Shown piece after piece: positions 34,360-43,422 of a DNA stretch of 64,000 nt (its first letter is position 1; each line of letters opens with the position of its first letter). Below the pieces are notes generated by a model. That model did no database searches and was not told the origin of the DNA. It saw only the letters and a list, made by a program, of their open reading frames with translations. A program made the position numbers and the translations under genes. This stretch comes from Opitutaceae bacterium (GTDB lineage: Bacteria > Verrucomicrobiota > Verrucomicrobiia > Opitutales > Opitutaceae): positions 1-64,000 of the forward strand of contig JACSRI010000129.1 of NCBI GenBank assembly GCA_014879845.1. Reading direction: 5' to 3'.

Positions 34360-34774
34360 GGTGAAGGTGGTGGGTTAACGTGCGGCGGCGTGCGCCGCAT
34401 CGAGTGGAAACAGTAAGTGGTCGAACTGAGGCAACGGCTCAAGCCTGGAGTTGTTCAAGGGGTGTTCAGAAGAAATCTTCACTTTTCTTCCGGCAGGCCG
34501 GATCCACCGCGCTCCTGATCGCCCCGACGCCCCTCGCGCGCCCTAGAAACGGCTAATGCGCCGAAGCACTATGCCCGCTCCGGCGCATCGCCTGACCGGC
34601 ACCTCCCCCAAGGCACCGATCGAAATATCACTGTCCTGTCTCTGACTTGCCACGATCCGTAGCGGACCACGGCGCCCCTCACCATCGGCCGGAACTCTGC
34701 GGAGACAACAGGCGCGCGGCAGGCAGTAAGCCCGGAAATAATTCCCGTCAGTCGGACTAATCCGCACAAGAAAC
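34360..34774. other. 415-nt intergenic stretch
   Basis: This holds the presumed promoter of the 58-aa gene and a short hairpin TGCGGCG/CGCCGCA (34381-34399) in its leader. The remainder towards the phytase-like gene shows no credible gene. Confidence 0.4.
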
Positions 34775-34804
34775 GGCCCGCACCCAACCCCGTGGATGCG
34801 GGCC
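34775..34804 (-). terminator. hairpin terminator of the phytase-like gene
   Basis: GGCCCGCA (34775-34782) pairs with TGCGGGCC (34797-34804). On the minus strand it is followed by GTTTCTTGT. It lies 40 nt past the stop of the gene at 34845. Confidence 0.65.
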
Positions 34805-34844
34805 TCACTGCGCGTCCTGTCAAATACCGCGGCGAGCAAGTCGC

Positions 34845-37757
34845 TCAGCGCCGTCCGCCCCGGGCGCAACCCGGGTTGAGCCGGTAGAGCGTCACCGTGC
34901 TGCTCACCTCGTTCGAGACGACCAGCAGCGGGACCCGGACCGGACTCTCGTCCTGCCCAATGAAGAGCAATCCCTCGGGCCCGAAGTCGCCCCCGACACC
35001 CAGCGCCGGTTTCACCGCCGGGTCGCGGTGATTCACATAGGCGACAAAGCGCGGCGCCGTCGGCCCGCCCACGTCGAAGACCATGAAACCGCCGATGCGC
35101 TCGAGGCCGACAAACGCATAGGTCGCATGGCCGACGCGCCCGACCACGACCGCCTCGGGCTCAGGGCCCTTGTCGTCGCTGCGATCATCGCGGGTGTTGT
35201 TGGTGTGGCCGGCGTTGAAGACCGGTCCGAAGACCGGGTCGGCCGCGATGATCTGCTCGAGCGCGTCGCCGCTGTCGTAGACCAGGGCGCCTGACCCATC
35301 CCAAATCGAGAAGGAGCGTCCACCAAATGAATACAGCTCGTCGAAATCGCCGTCCCCGTCGGTGTCACCCCGGCTCGAGGTGATCTTGAGGCGGCCGAGA
35401 TTGGCGTCCTTCCGCACCGTGGCGCCGAGCGGGAAGGCGATCGGGTCGAGGACGACATCCTTGACGCGCTCCTCCTCCGAGTAGCCGTCGTAGTCGCGCG
35501 AGTCGCCTTCGTTGGCGGTGATCAGGTAGCGGCGGCCGCACACCTCGAACGAGGCGATCGCATCGGGCAGGTACATGCCCTTCACCGGCCACGGACGGAT
35601 GTTGATCGCACCCTGGCTGCTGCTGATCTCGCGGTCGCTCGCATCGAGGCTGTTGGTCTGCATGTCGACCAGGCCGAGCGTGATCGGCTCGGGCCGATAG
35701 TCGGGCAGGAGCGAAAACGTCCCGGTCGCCGGGTTGATCGCGATGCCTGCGACCTGGAAATCGTTGTCGTTGATCACGGCGAGCGTGAACGGATCGACGA
35801 GCGCCAGACCCTCGACCTTCTGCACGGTGTCGTAGCCCGCGGCCGCGAGGTCGACCTGCAGCGTCTTCATCACCGGGGTGATGCCGTTCGCGAGCATCTC
35901 GGCGGTGGTGAGCTGATCGACCGTCCGGCCAGTCGCACCGACCGCCCCGGTGTGCGCGGAGACGTCGGTGGCGTTGGTGAGACCAAAGCGATACACCTTC
36001 TTCTCGATGGCCGCGGCGGCGTCACCGGAGATACTGTCGTCGTCGCGCTCCACCACGAGGAACTCGCCCGCGCCGGCTGCGACCATGTCGCCGATCTTGT
36101 CGGCGCGCGTGTTCGGCTCGGAGCCGAGATTCGGATTATCCATGACGTAGATGAACTGCCGGGTCGCGTGCGTCACCGGGTCGAACTCGACCAGCCGCAC
36201 GTTTTGCATGGCGTTGAGCGCGCCGTTCGCGAGCGACGCGGGGTTGCGCGCCGGGCTCTGCACAAACGCGTAGATCCTGCCGCCGCTCAGCGCGATGGCC
36301 TCGAAGCCGCGGTTCTGCCGGCGCTGCGCCAGCACGGCCGGCAGCGCCTCGGTGCCATAAGTGCCGGCCGGCTGCCCGACGGCCGCCGCCGTGCCGATCG
36401 GTACGAAGCGGTCGATCAACACGCCGTCGCCGCGGAAATGATACAGCGCCGGGCGGTATTCGTCGCACATCCAGAAGCTGCCGTCCGTCGGATCGACCAC
36501 GATGCCTTCGAAATCCCCGCCGAGCGGATCCACGCCGGTCGGCTGGTCGAGGAGGTCCACACCGACCTCATCGTTGTAGGGCTGGCTGGCGTTCGAGCCG
36601 AGCGTGAGGTTCGGCAACCCCGTGATCGGTGTCACGCCGTCGGCCCGCTTGAGCGGGATACGCTGCATGAGGGCGAGTTCGCCCGAGTCGCGATCGAGTT
36701 CGAAACGCACGATCTCCGGCGAGAATCCCGGGAGCAGGAACGGCCGGCGGATGCCGGTGGGCTCGCCGTTGGGACCGCGGTCGGTGTGCGTGAGGAACCT
36801 GTAACGCCCTGTCGCGGGATCGATGCCCTCGAAGGCCAGCCCGGAGAATCCGCCGAGAAAAAGCGGCTGCCCCGCGGCCGTCGCGCCGATGCTCGGCAAC
36901 ACCGCGGGGTCGAACTCGAAGAGCTCGGTCACCGCATCGACGCGGGCGTGGTCCTTGAAACCGAGGCCCTTGATCGCCGTGACCGTCGCACTGCGGATGT
37001 CAATCGTCGCGATGGCGTTGGCCTCCTGCAGGGTCACGTAGGCCGTGCGCGAGTCGCGCGAGACCGTGATGTACTCGGGCTCGAGATCCTGCGCCACCGT
37101 AGCGCCGGGGCCAAATACGCGCACCGAGGCGTCGAGCGGCGTGCTGTTCCAGCCCGTGAACGCCGCCGTGCGGACGTCGGACTGCTTCAACTTACGGATG
37201 TTGCCGCGCACATCGATGATGCTGACCGAGCCCTCCGGATCGACGGTGTAGTCGGCGTTTGGCTCACCCTCGTTGGCCGTGAGGGCGAACTGGCCGTTGG
37301 GTGTGAAGGTGATCATGTCGGGCAGCGCGCCGACGGTGACGGACGCAAGATACCCACCGTTCGTGTCGAAAAACACCGCCTTGCCCGGCTGGGTCTTGTC
37401 GACCGCCTGCACGGCCACCGCGACGAGTCCGCGGCTCACGGCCACGCTGTTCGGCTGGCCACCGTACGGCGCGCAGTCGATGGAGAAGCGCTTGGTCGGG
37501 GCCGCCGGATTGCGGATGTCGACCACGTCGACGCGATTCTGGGCGCCGTTGACGACGAAGAGCCGCTGCGTGCGCGGGTCGTGGGCGGAAATCTCCGCCC
37601 CGGAGATCTCGTCGCCGAAAATGCCGGCGGCGTAGGTGCCGAGACGTTCGATCTCGAGCGCCGGCGCAGGCCGATCGGCGCGACGGCCGTCGGCAAGCAC
37701 GTCGGTGGCCATTCCAAGACAGGCGAGGGAGACAACAAGCGTGTGCGTCGTGTTCAT
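34845..37757 (-). CDS. secreted choice-of-anchor-I family protein with inserted phytase-like domain
   Basis: The 970-aa protein has a signal peptide (MNTTHTLVVSLACLGMATDV, cleavage probably after LA-DG). A beta-propeller-like choice-of-anchor-I half follows (about 30-270: LGTYAAGIFGDEISGAEISA, VVNGAQNRVDVVDI, TANEGEPNADYTVDPEGSVS). From about 290 to 690 a phytase-like esterase domain interrupts it (GGFSGLAFEGIDPATGRYRF, LTHTDRGPN, GGDFEGIVVDPTDGSFWMCD, NRGFEAIALSGGRIYAFVQS). The second anchor half resumes near 740 (YLITANEGDSRDYDGYSEEE ... GPEPEAVVVGRVGHATYAFV ... GGFMVFDV). DGDGDFDEL is a calcium-type loop. A periplasmic or extracellular phosphoesterase role is inferred from family; substrate unknown. 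It is divergent from the Gfo/Idh gene. The start is ATG 37757. Confidence 0.85.
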   Translation of the reverse strand: MNTTHTLVVSLACLGMATDVLADGRRADRPAPALEIERLGTYAAGIFGDEISGAEISAHDPRTQRLFVVNGAQNRVDVVDIRNPAAPTKRFSIDCAPYGGQPNSVAVSRGLVAVAVQAVDKTQPGKAVFFDTNGGYLASVTVGALPDMITFTPNGQFALTANEGEPNADYTVDPEGSVSIIDVRGNIRKLKQSDVRTAAFTGWNSTPLDASVRVFGPGATVAQDLEPEYITVSRDSRTAYVTLQEANAIATIDIRSATVTAIKGLGFKDHARVDAVTELFEFDPAVLPSIGATAAGQPLFLGGFSGLAFEGIDPATGRYRFLTHTDRGPNGEPTGIRRPFLLPGFSPEIVRFELDRDSGELALMQRIPLKRADGVTPITGLPNLTLGSNASQPYNDEVGVDLLDQPTGVDPLGGDFEGIVVDPTDGSFWMCDEYRPALYHFRGDGVLIDRFVPIGTAAAVGQPAGTYGTEALPAVLAQRRQNRGFEAIALSGGRIYAFVQSPARNPASLANGALNAMQNVRLVEFDPVTHATRQFIYVMDNPNLGSEPNTRADKIGDMVAAGAGEFLVVERDDDSISGDAAAAIEKKVYRFGLTNATDVSAHTGAVGATGRTVDQLTTAEMLANGITPVMKTLQVDLAAAGYDTVQKVEGLALVDPFTLAVINDNDFQVAGIAINPATGTFSLLPDYRPEPITLGLVDMQTNSLDASDREISSSQGAINIRPWPVKGMYLPDAIASFEVCGRRYLITANEGDSRDYDGYSEEERVKDVVLDPIAFPLGATVRKDANLGRLKITSSRGDTDGDGDFDELYSFGGRSFSIWDGSGALVYDSGDALEQIIAADPVFGPVFNAGHTNNTRDDRSDDKGPEPEAVVVGRVGHATYAFVGLERIGGFMVFDVGGPTAPRFVAYVNHRDPAVKPALGVGGDFGPEGLLFIGQDESPVRVPLLVVSNEVSSTVTLYRLNPGCARGGRR

Positions 37758-37830
37758 GGGAGGGGAGCACCACCCTCCCGTCGGGCCCCGCGTGCTCCAA
37801 GGCCAATGGCCGCGCGGCCTGTGATACTTC

Positions 37831-37871
37831 GGTGACGACGCTCCAGATCGTAACAATCCCACCGCGTCACC
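37831..37871. promoter_or_regulatory. GGTGACG/CGTCACC inverted pair in a divergent promoter
   Basis: Perfect 7-bp arms at 37831-37837 and 37865-37871 are separated by 27 nt. They lie between the phytase-like gene and the Gfo/Idh gene. The same GTGACG/CGTCAC core flanks the TonB-receptor promoter at 43217-43270. A shared regulator is possible but untested. Confidence 0.3.
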
Positions 37872-37926
37872 CGAATGAACGCCCGGTGCCCTTGCGCCCC
37901 CGGCCGTTCCCGGCCATCGTGCCGCC

Positions 37927-39051
37927 ATGCCCCAGCCCTCGACCCGCCGCGATTTCCTCGCCCGTCTCGCCGCCGGCTCCGCCGCCCTTCTCGCCGGGGC
38001 CACGACGGCCTCGTGCGCTCCCGCCGAATCGCCGCCACCTCCGGGCAGGCGCAAACTCGGCATCGCCCTGGTCGGTCTCGGACACTACAGCACCGACCTG
38101 CTCGCCCCCGCCCTGCGCGAGACCCGGCTCTGCCGACTCGCCGGGATCGTCTCCGGATCACCGGCGAAAGCCGAACGCTGGATGCGCCTCTACGGCATCC
38201 CGAAGGCCAACGTCTACGACTACGCCACGATGGATCGCATCGCGGACAACCCGGACATCGACATCATCTACGTCGTCACGCCCCATGGGCTGCATGCCGA
38301 ACACACGATCCGCGCGGCCAAGGCCGGCAAGCATGTCATCTGCGAAAAGCCCATGGCGCTAAACGTCGCCGACTGCGACGCCATGATCCTCGCCTGCCGC
38401 GAGGCGAAGGTGAAGCTGCAGATCGGCTACCGCCTACACTACCACGCCGGCCATCAGGAGTTGACGCGGATCGCGCGCGACCGCGACCTTGGGCTCCCGC
38501 TGACCATGGACGGGGCCAACGGCTTTCGCGCCGGGAGCAAGGGCTGGCGCATGACCCAGAAACTCGCCGGCGGCGGACCGCTCATGGACATGGGCGTCTA
38601 CGTGGTACAGGCCGCCTGCTGCATCGCCGGCGCGGCGCCCGTCGCTGTCACCGCGAAAGAGGACCCGAAGGCACGCCCGGAGCTCTTCGACGAGTGCGAG
38701 GAAACGCTGCGCTGGACGATGGAGTTCGCCGAAGGCTCAAGCGGGACGTTCATGACGAGTTTCAACGAGGGGGTGGGCTATTTTCGCGCCACGGGGCCGC
38801 AGGGCGATGTCGAGCTGTCTCCAGCTTACAGCTACCGCGGCGTGCGCGGCCGCACGCACCGCGGGGCGCTCACGATTCCCAACATCAACCAGCAAGCCGC
38901 GCAGATGGACGCCTTCGCGGCCAACATCCTGGACGACACGCCAGTCATCGTCCCCGGCGAGATGGGGCGGCGCGACATGCAGATCATCACGGCGATCTAC
39001 GAGGCCGCCCGCACCGGGCGGCGTGTCGAGGTCTCGCACACCACGATCTAG
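37927..39051 (+). CDS. Tat-exported Gfo/Idh/MocA family oxidoreductase
   Basis: A glucose-fructose-oxidoreductase-like protein of 374 aa. A twin-arginine signal opens it (STRRDFLARLAAGSAALLAG) with a Cys after ASC, which might allow lipidation. The Rossmann domain starts IALVGLGHYSTDLLAPAL. CEKPMALNVADCDAMI holds the family Lys (EKP), and IGYRLHYHAGHQEL then GGGPLMDMGVYVVQAAC lie in the catalytic/substrate part. Enzymes of this group act on sugars with tightly bound NADP in the periplasm. The exact sugar is unknown. The PNPOx-fold gene follows after 31 nt. Confidence 0.92.
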   Translation: MPQPSTRRDFLARLAAGSAALLAGATTASCAPAESPPPPGRRKLGIALVGLGHYSTDLLAPALRETRLCRLAGIVSGSPAKAERWMRLYGIPKANVYDYATMDRIADNPDIDIIYVVTPHGLHAEHTIRAAKAGKHVICEKPMALNVADCDAMILACREAKVKLQIGYRLHYHAGHQELTRIARDRDLGLPLTMDGANGFRAGSKGWRMTQKLAGGGPLMDMGVYVVQAACCIAGAAPVAVTAKEDPKARPELFDECEETLRWTMEFAEGSSGTFMTSFNEGVGYFRATGPQGDVELSPAYSYRGVRGRTHRGALTIPNINQQAAQMDAFAANILDDTPVIVPGEMGRRDMQIITAIYEAARTGRRVEVSHTTI

Positions 39052-39082
39052 ACAAACCCGACTGCGACACCGCTCCACGATC

Positions 39083-39625
39083 ATGGGCCGCATCCTTCCC
39101 TTCATCGACGACGCCCTGGCCGCCTGGATACGCGACCAGCCCATCTTCTTCGTGGCCACGGCGCCACTCAGCGAGGACGGCCGCATCAATTGCTCGCCCA
39201 AGGGAGGCGACGCCTTCCGCATCCTCGGTCCCCGTGAGGTCGCGTATCTCGACTACACGGGCAGCGGCGCGGAAACCGCGGCGCACGTGCGGGAAAACGG
39301 CCGGATCGTCGTGATGTTCTGCGCGTTTTCGGGTGCTCCGCGCATCGTGCGACTGCACGGACGCGGGACGCTCGTCGGCCAGGGCCATCCGCACCACGCG
39401 GAACTCGGCGCGCATTTTCCGCCCAATCCGGGGGCGCGCGCCATCATGCGCATCGCCGTGGAGCGCGTGTCCTCGTCGTGTGGCATGAGCGTGCCGTTCC
39501 TCGACCACCGTGGGCCGCGGACCGAACTCGACACATGGGCCGCCAGGAAGGGTGCGGAGGGCCTCGCCGCCTACCGTGCGGAAAAGAACCATCGCAGCAT
39601 CGACGGCCTGCCCGCTTTCGACTGA
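39083..39625 (+). CDS. pyridoxamine 5'-phosphate oxidase-fold protein
   Basis: A 180-aa flavin-type split barrel. The start FFVATAPLSEDGRINCSPKG followed by FRILGPREVAYLDYTGSGAE and ARENGRIVVMFCAF-like text (here HVRENGRIVVMFCAFSGAPR) and IVRLHGRGTLV is typical of the PNPOx-like family that binds FMN or F420 or degrades haem. Three family Cys residues are absent, and the true substrate is unknown. The start is ATG 39083. It lies 31 nt after the Gfo/Idh stop and 12 nt before the next gene, so the three probably form an operon. Confidence 0.87.
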   Translation: MGRILPFIDDALAAWIRDQPIFFVATAPLSEDGRINCSPKGGDAFRILGPREVAYLDYTGSGAETAAHVRENGRIVVMFCAFSGAPRIVRLHGRGTLVGQGHPHHAELGAHFPPNPGARAIMRIAVERVSSSCGMSVPFLDHRGPRTELDTWAARKGAEGLAAYRAEKNHRSIDGLPAFD

Positions 39626-39637
39626 ACCAGTCCGGCC

Positions 39638-39988
39638 ATGGATACCAGCGAACTCATCCGGGAGTCGCGCCGTCAGGCCATTCTCGATTCCATGGCACCC
39701 GCGTCTCCCGATGAGACACTCGCGCGCTTCCGGCACTATCTCGAGACCGGCACCGGATCGCTGAACGAATGGGACGAGCGCTTCCTCGGATTCATCCGCG
39801 AGCACGCCACGGACACCCTGCTGGCCGGCACTGCGGGCGGGGACATCCATTTCGTATTCAGTCCCCAGGCACGCGCCGGGTTCTGGGTCGTGGCACGCTC
39901 GGAGCTCCGCGGGAAGGGATTCTTCTCAGATTTCGACATCGATCGCCTGGTCGCACTCGCGCAGGAGAAGCATCTTCTCCCGGCCTGA
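39638..39988 (+). CDS. hypothetical protein, 116 aa
   Basis: Acidic, mainly helical at the start (SELIRESRRQAILDSMAPAS), with a strand-rich middle (DIHFVFSPQARAGFWVVARS) and a C-terminal helix (IDRLVALAQEKHLLPA). There is no signal peptide, membrane segment or Cys. It starts 12 nt after the PNPOx-fold gene, suggesting translation from the same mRNA. No family is recognised. Confidence 0.7.
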   Translation: MDTSELIRESRRQAILDSMAPASPDETLARFRHYLETGTGSLNEWDERFLGFIREHATDTLLAGTAGGDIHFVFSPQARAGFWVVARSELRGKGFFSDFDIDRLVALAQEKHLLPA

Positions 39989-40042
39989 ATCTCGAGAATT
40001 GGCCCGAACGCAATCCTCCGAGGTGGGCTGACAGAAAGAAGC

Positions 40043-40070
40043 GACCCCCGGTCCAGAAGAACCGGGGGTC
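40043..40070. terminator. bidirectional hairpin between convergent genes
   Basis: GACCCCCGGT (40043-40052) and ACCGGGGGTC (40061-40070) form a perfect 10-bp stem with an 8-nt loop. On the minus strand it is followed by GCTTCTTTCTGTC and lies 31 nt beyond the TonB-receptor stop. It should also end the plus-strand operon. Confidence 0.75.
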
Positions 40071-40100
40071 GGCACTGGCTGATGCTAGAAGACCGTTCGC

Positions 40101-43100
40101 TCAGTATTCGATACCCAGCGAGAAACGCACGTAGCGTGGGGTCTGCCAGGAGGTCTGGATTCCATATCGCGGATTCACAGAACCAAGATTGCTGTCGATT
40201 TCCGCATACTCGTAGACCTCGGTGGCCTTATCGAGGTTAAGCACATTGAACACGTCGACTTGGAACGTCACCCGATCGCTGAGGAACGCACCCAAGTTCG
40301 TCGGCTTCCACCGCAGGGACAGGTCCAGATTGAAGATCCAGTCTGTAGTCCCCGCCGTTCCGCGGGGAATCGAGTGATAATCTGCACCGTAGGAATCTCC
40401 AACGACCGAATCGAGCTGGTTCACGAGCCGATTCACGGGACGTCCAGACTTCAGGAACGAGTTCATGCCGACCGTAAGGTCCTTCGAAACAGCGTAGGAT
40501 CCAAAGAGCTTGAAGTGATGTCGCACGTCGTTCGGCAGGTTGCCGTACGTGTTGACGGCAAGATCAGGCGTATCGAACAGAATAGTGATACCGGCATCAT
40601 CCTGCCCGTTATCCGAGAGGACCATTCCTTCCGTGTTTCCATACGAATGGGCCCATGTGTACGAGAACTGGGCGGTCCATTTGCCGTCCCACACCTTCTC
40701 GGCGAAGAGTTCGACCGAGTAGTATTTACGGACCGGGGTCGGAAAGTCGAGGTCCTCCTTGGTGAGAAGCACATCCTCGAAACTGCCGTCGCCATCGATA
40801 TCCCAGTTGATGCTGATATCATTGCCCGGGTTACCCAAGATATAGTGGGTCGTATCCCAAATCTGAGGGTCATAGGTTTCTGCATCATACCCATTTCGGA
40901 TCGCCCACGCTTCAAGCGCATGATTGACAATCACGTCGTCAATCACCGTTCCAAGGTCGCGATACACACCCCGGAAACCCACGGTGACGCTCTTGGAAAG
41001 CTGGTGCTGAACCGCGAGCATCCACTCATCCTGATACATCGGCTTGATGTTGCGATCGACGATCGTACGAGTGTCCGGCACCTCTCCATTCGAGTAATAG
41101 AATCGATCGCCGATTTCGGCCCCAACGTTCGGAGTGAAGTCCGAGTTGAGTGAGTTCAGGTAATAGAACTCCTGATAGTAGAGCTCACCGCCCGCCAACC
41201 GGACATTCGTGTTCGAAGCGATCGGCAGGTGGTAACGTCCATAATTGACCGAGACCTTCGTCTTGCGGTTGCCAAACAGATCGTAGGAGAAGCCCACGCG
41301 GGGTGCCCACTGATCCTTGACGTGAATGAACGTCTCATCGTTCGCGTTCAGGTTCTCGAACTCTTCATTTCGGAGCCCAAGCCGGAGCAGCAGACGTCCA
41401 TCATTCACGCTCCAATTGTCTTCGATGTAGTAGGCATTCGATTTGACGGAGAAATTGCCGGAATTGGCATACTCACGGAAACGGGCGATTTCGCTGTCCT
41501 CGGTCATGAGAACGCCGTTGACCCTCGTTCCGGCAGCGGCCGTCAGGTAACGCCAATAGCCTGTCGACGAGGGAGAGGCATACGCGCTCTGCGCGGTCGA
41601 CGTGTTGTCTTCTTTGTCGTAACCCACGTTGAGGCGATGGGTCCCAGCGAGATCGAACGAGTAGCTGGCGTCGATGCGCATCGCCTCACGTGTATCCAAG
41701 GAGAGCGAATCGATCAGGCCCGTGGGGCTGGTATTTCCAGCCAGCTGGACGACTGCGCCAGTGCGGGCATCGAGGATGAGCGGCTCGGTATCAGTCTCCG
41801 AGAGCGTGCGACGATCTTGCTCACTCTTGCCATACATCGCCGAGATGGTCAGGCTGTCGAAGAACGTGCCGGTATAGCGACCGACATGCGTCTGGCCTCC
41901 CCGGTAGTCGTAGCTTCTGCTTCCGTCATCCAAGGTCTGATCGATATCGAAATCGTAGGTCGAGGTGACCACCTCCTTGGTGCGCTCATCTTGAAAGCCC
42001 GTGTATTCTAGACGATGGTTCTCGAACGGGATCGCGTCGACCTTGATAAGCCAGAAGGGATCATCGTTCGTAGCAGAGTCATACTGACCGGCCGTGGCGA
42101 TCACATCGCGATCGTTGACGTCGCGAATGTTGTAGATGCCATAGAAGAAGAGCTTGTCCTTCCAGATCGGCCCACTGGCATAGATATTCGTCTCCAGCGA
42201 GCTGTAGTAATCTTTCGCATTGTAGACGTATGCCGTGTTCAGGTTCGTCTCGTTGTCCCAGAAATAGCTATCCGGGGCGTTGGCACGAAGGAAGTCCGGC
42301 TCGTAGTAGATGTTCACTCCCGCGTGAAACTCATTGGTGCCACTCTTGGTGGTCGCGTTCACGACACCGCCGACCGATCGCCCGTACATCGCGGAATATC
42401 CACCGGTAAGCACTTCGAACTGACTATAGGCTTCGAACGGGATCGTCGCCGGATCCAAGCCGTTGCGAAAGTTCGAAACGTTCATGCCGTTGATGAAATA
42501 CGCGTTCTCGGCCACTGAGGCACCACCGAACGACACGAGCGCACTGTCCTCTCCAAAGGCCGTATCACCCTTGACCGTGCCTGGAGCGAGAAGCGCGACC
42601 GCCGACTGATTGCGAGCAACCGGCAGAATGTCGAGTTGCTCTTCGGTCATGATCGAGACGGATTCGATCTTCTGAAAGTCGATCGGGTTGACCGGACTCG
42701 CGGTGATCTTCATCTCGCCCAGCGCAATGGTCTCGTCTGAGAAGTCCGAGAACGAGGTCGTCCCAATCGTGACCGACACCAGTGTCGTCTTGGTCACCCC
42801 CGCCGCGTCGGTATACGACACATTGTAGATTCCGGGAGGAAGCGCGGCGGCGCGGAACGATCCGTCGGCCGCAGCCGTAACCGTGCGTTTAACGCCCGTG
42901 GCGCTATCCTCGATGGTGATCGAACCGGCTCCGGGCGCCTTGCCCGCGATGGCGCCATCGACGTTGCTTTGGGCGAAGACCGGCACGGAGACGGTGGCCG
43001 CCAAGGCGACGCACGCAGTCAGGGCCAGCTTCTGAAACAGCACGGCAACTCGGGGAGTAGTTGGTGCCGGTGTGGGGGCGACATGGGCCCCTTTGCTCGT

Positions 43101-43118
43101 TTTGTTCCGAATGATCAT
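40101..43118 (-). CDS. Oar-like TonB-dependent receptor with carboxypeptidase-regulatory N-domain
   Basis: The 1005-aa outer-membrane transporter has a cytoplasmic lead and signal peptide (LFQKLALTACVALAATVSVP ... AQ). An Ig-like carboxypeptidase-regulatory domain follows (about 50-130: TVTAAADGSFRAAALPPGIY). The plug (about 140-290) contains FINGMNVSNFR and VLTGGYSAMYGRSVGGVVNA. A long Tyr/Asp-rich barrel ends in Tyr after VRFSLGIEY. The Oar-type layout in this phylum usually imports oligosaccharides or other large substrates; the ligand is unknown. No SusD-like partner is present. Codon use is slightly less GC-biased than its neighbours. The start is ATG 43118; an upstream in-frame extension to 43259 is not signal-peptide-like. 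Confidence 0.93.
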   Translation of the reverse strand: MIIRNKTSKGAHVAPTPAPTTPRVAVLFQKLALTACVALAATVSVPVFAQSNVDGAIAGKAPGAGSITIEDSATGVKRTVTAAADGSFRAAALPPGIYNVSYTDAAGVTKTTLVSVTIGTTSFSDFSDETIALGEMKITASPVNPIDFQKIESVSIMTEEQLDILPVARNQSAVALLAPGTVKGDTAFGEDSALVSFGGASVAENAYFINGMNVSNFRNGLDPATIPFEAYSQFEVLTGGYSAMYGRSVGGVVNATTKSGTNEFHAGVNIYYEPDFLRANAPDSYFWDNETNLNTAYVYNAKDYYSSLETNIYASGPIWKDKLFFYGIYNIRDVNDRDVIATAGQYDSATNDDPFWLIKVDAIPFENHRLEYTGFQDERTKEVVTSTYDFDIDQTLDDGSRSYDYRGGQTHVGRYTGTFFDSLTISAMYGKSEQDRRTLSETDTEPLILDARTGAVVQLAGNTSPTGLIDSLSLDTREAMRIDASYSFDLAGTHRLNVGYDKEDNTSTAQSAYASPSSTGYWRYLTAAAGTRVNGVLMTEDSEIARFREYANSGNFSVKSNAYYIEDNWSVNDGRLLLRLGLRNEEFENLNANDETFIHVKDQWAPRVGFSYDLFGNRKTKVSVNYGRYHLPIASNTNVRLAGGELYYQEFYYLNSLNSDFTPNVGAEIGDRFYYSNGEVPDTRTIVDRNIKPMYQDEWMLAVQHQLSKSVTVGFRGVYRDLGTVIDDVIVNHALEAWAIRNGYDAETYDPQIWDTTHYILGNPGNDISINWDIDGDGSFEDVLLTKEDLDFPTPVRKYYSVELFAEKVWDGKWTAQFSYTWAHSYGNTEGMVLSDNGQDDAGITILFDTPDLAVNTYGNLPNDVRHHFKLFGSYAVSKDLTVGMNSFLKSGRPVNRLVNQLDSVVGDSYGADYHSIPRGTAGTTDWIFNLDLSLRWKPTNLGAFLSDRVTFQVDVFNVLNLDKATEVYEYAEIDSNLGSVNPRYGIQTSWQTPRYVRFSLGIEY

Positions 43119-43422
43119 AGTTCGGCTTGCTGCAGGATTATCGGGTTTGATGACAGGACAGGGCACCGGCCCAGTCGAAGACGCGCAAACGCCCCCCTCT
43201 CGGCCCGGTGGTCGGCAGTGACGTAAAGAAAGAGCAAAATTTCTGCCATCGAGCAACAAAATACGTCACTAAGTCCTTCCCTACAGGGAATTACGCAAAT
43301 TCGAACTTCAAACGATCGTTTCTATTTTAGTTGAGTATTTGGCCCAAGATCGTCGGGTCTCGAGGATCGGGATTTATGGGTTGGCGCAGTTGTCGGAGCG
43401 GATATCCTCGCCGCTCACGGAT
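43119..43422. promoter_or_regulatory. AT-rich divergent promoter region with three palindromes
   Basis: Between the TonB receptor and the SpoIIE-phosphatase gene lie AGTGACGTA (43217-43225) inverted against TACGTCACT (43262-43270); TTCCCT-AC-AGGGAA (43277-43290); and the perfect 12-bp AAACGATCGTTT (43310-43321), which has the central CG of LacI/GalR-type operators. This is the lowest-GC segment for several kilobases, as expected for promoters. The exact -35/-10 elements are not obvious. Confidence 0.55.

Noticed and set aside
34543-34869. 108-codon minus-strand frame between the small gene and the phytase-like gene
   Set aside because: Overlaps the end of the phytase-like gene and its terminator hairpin; no RBS or domain.
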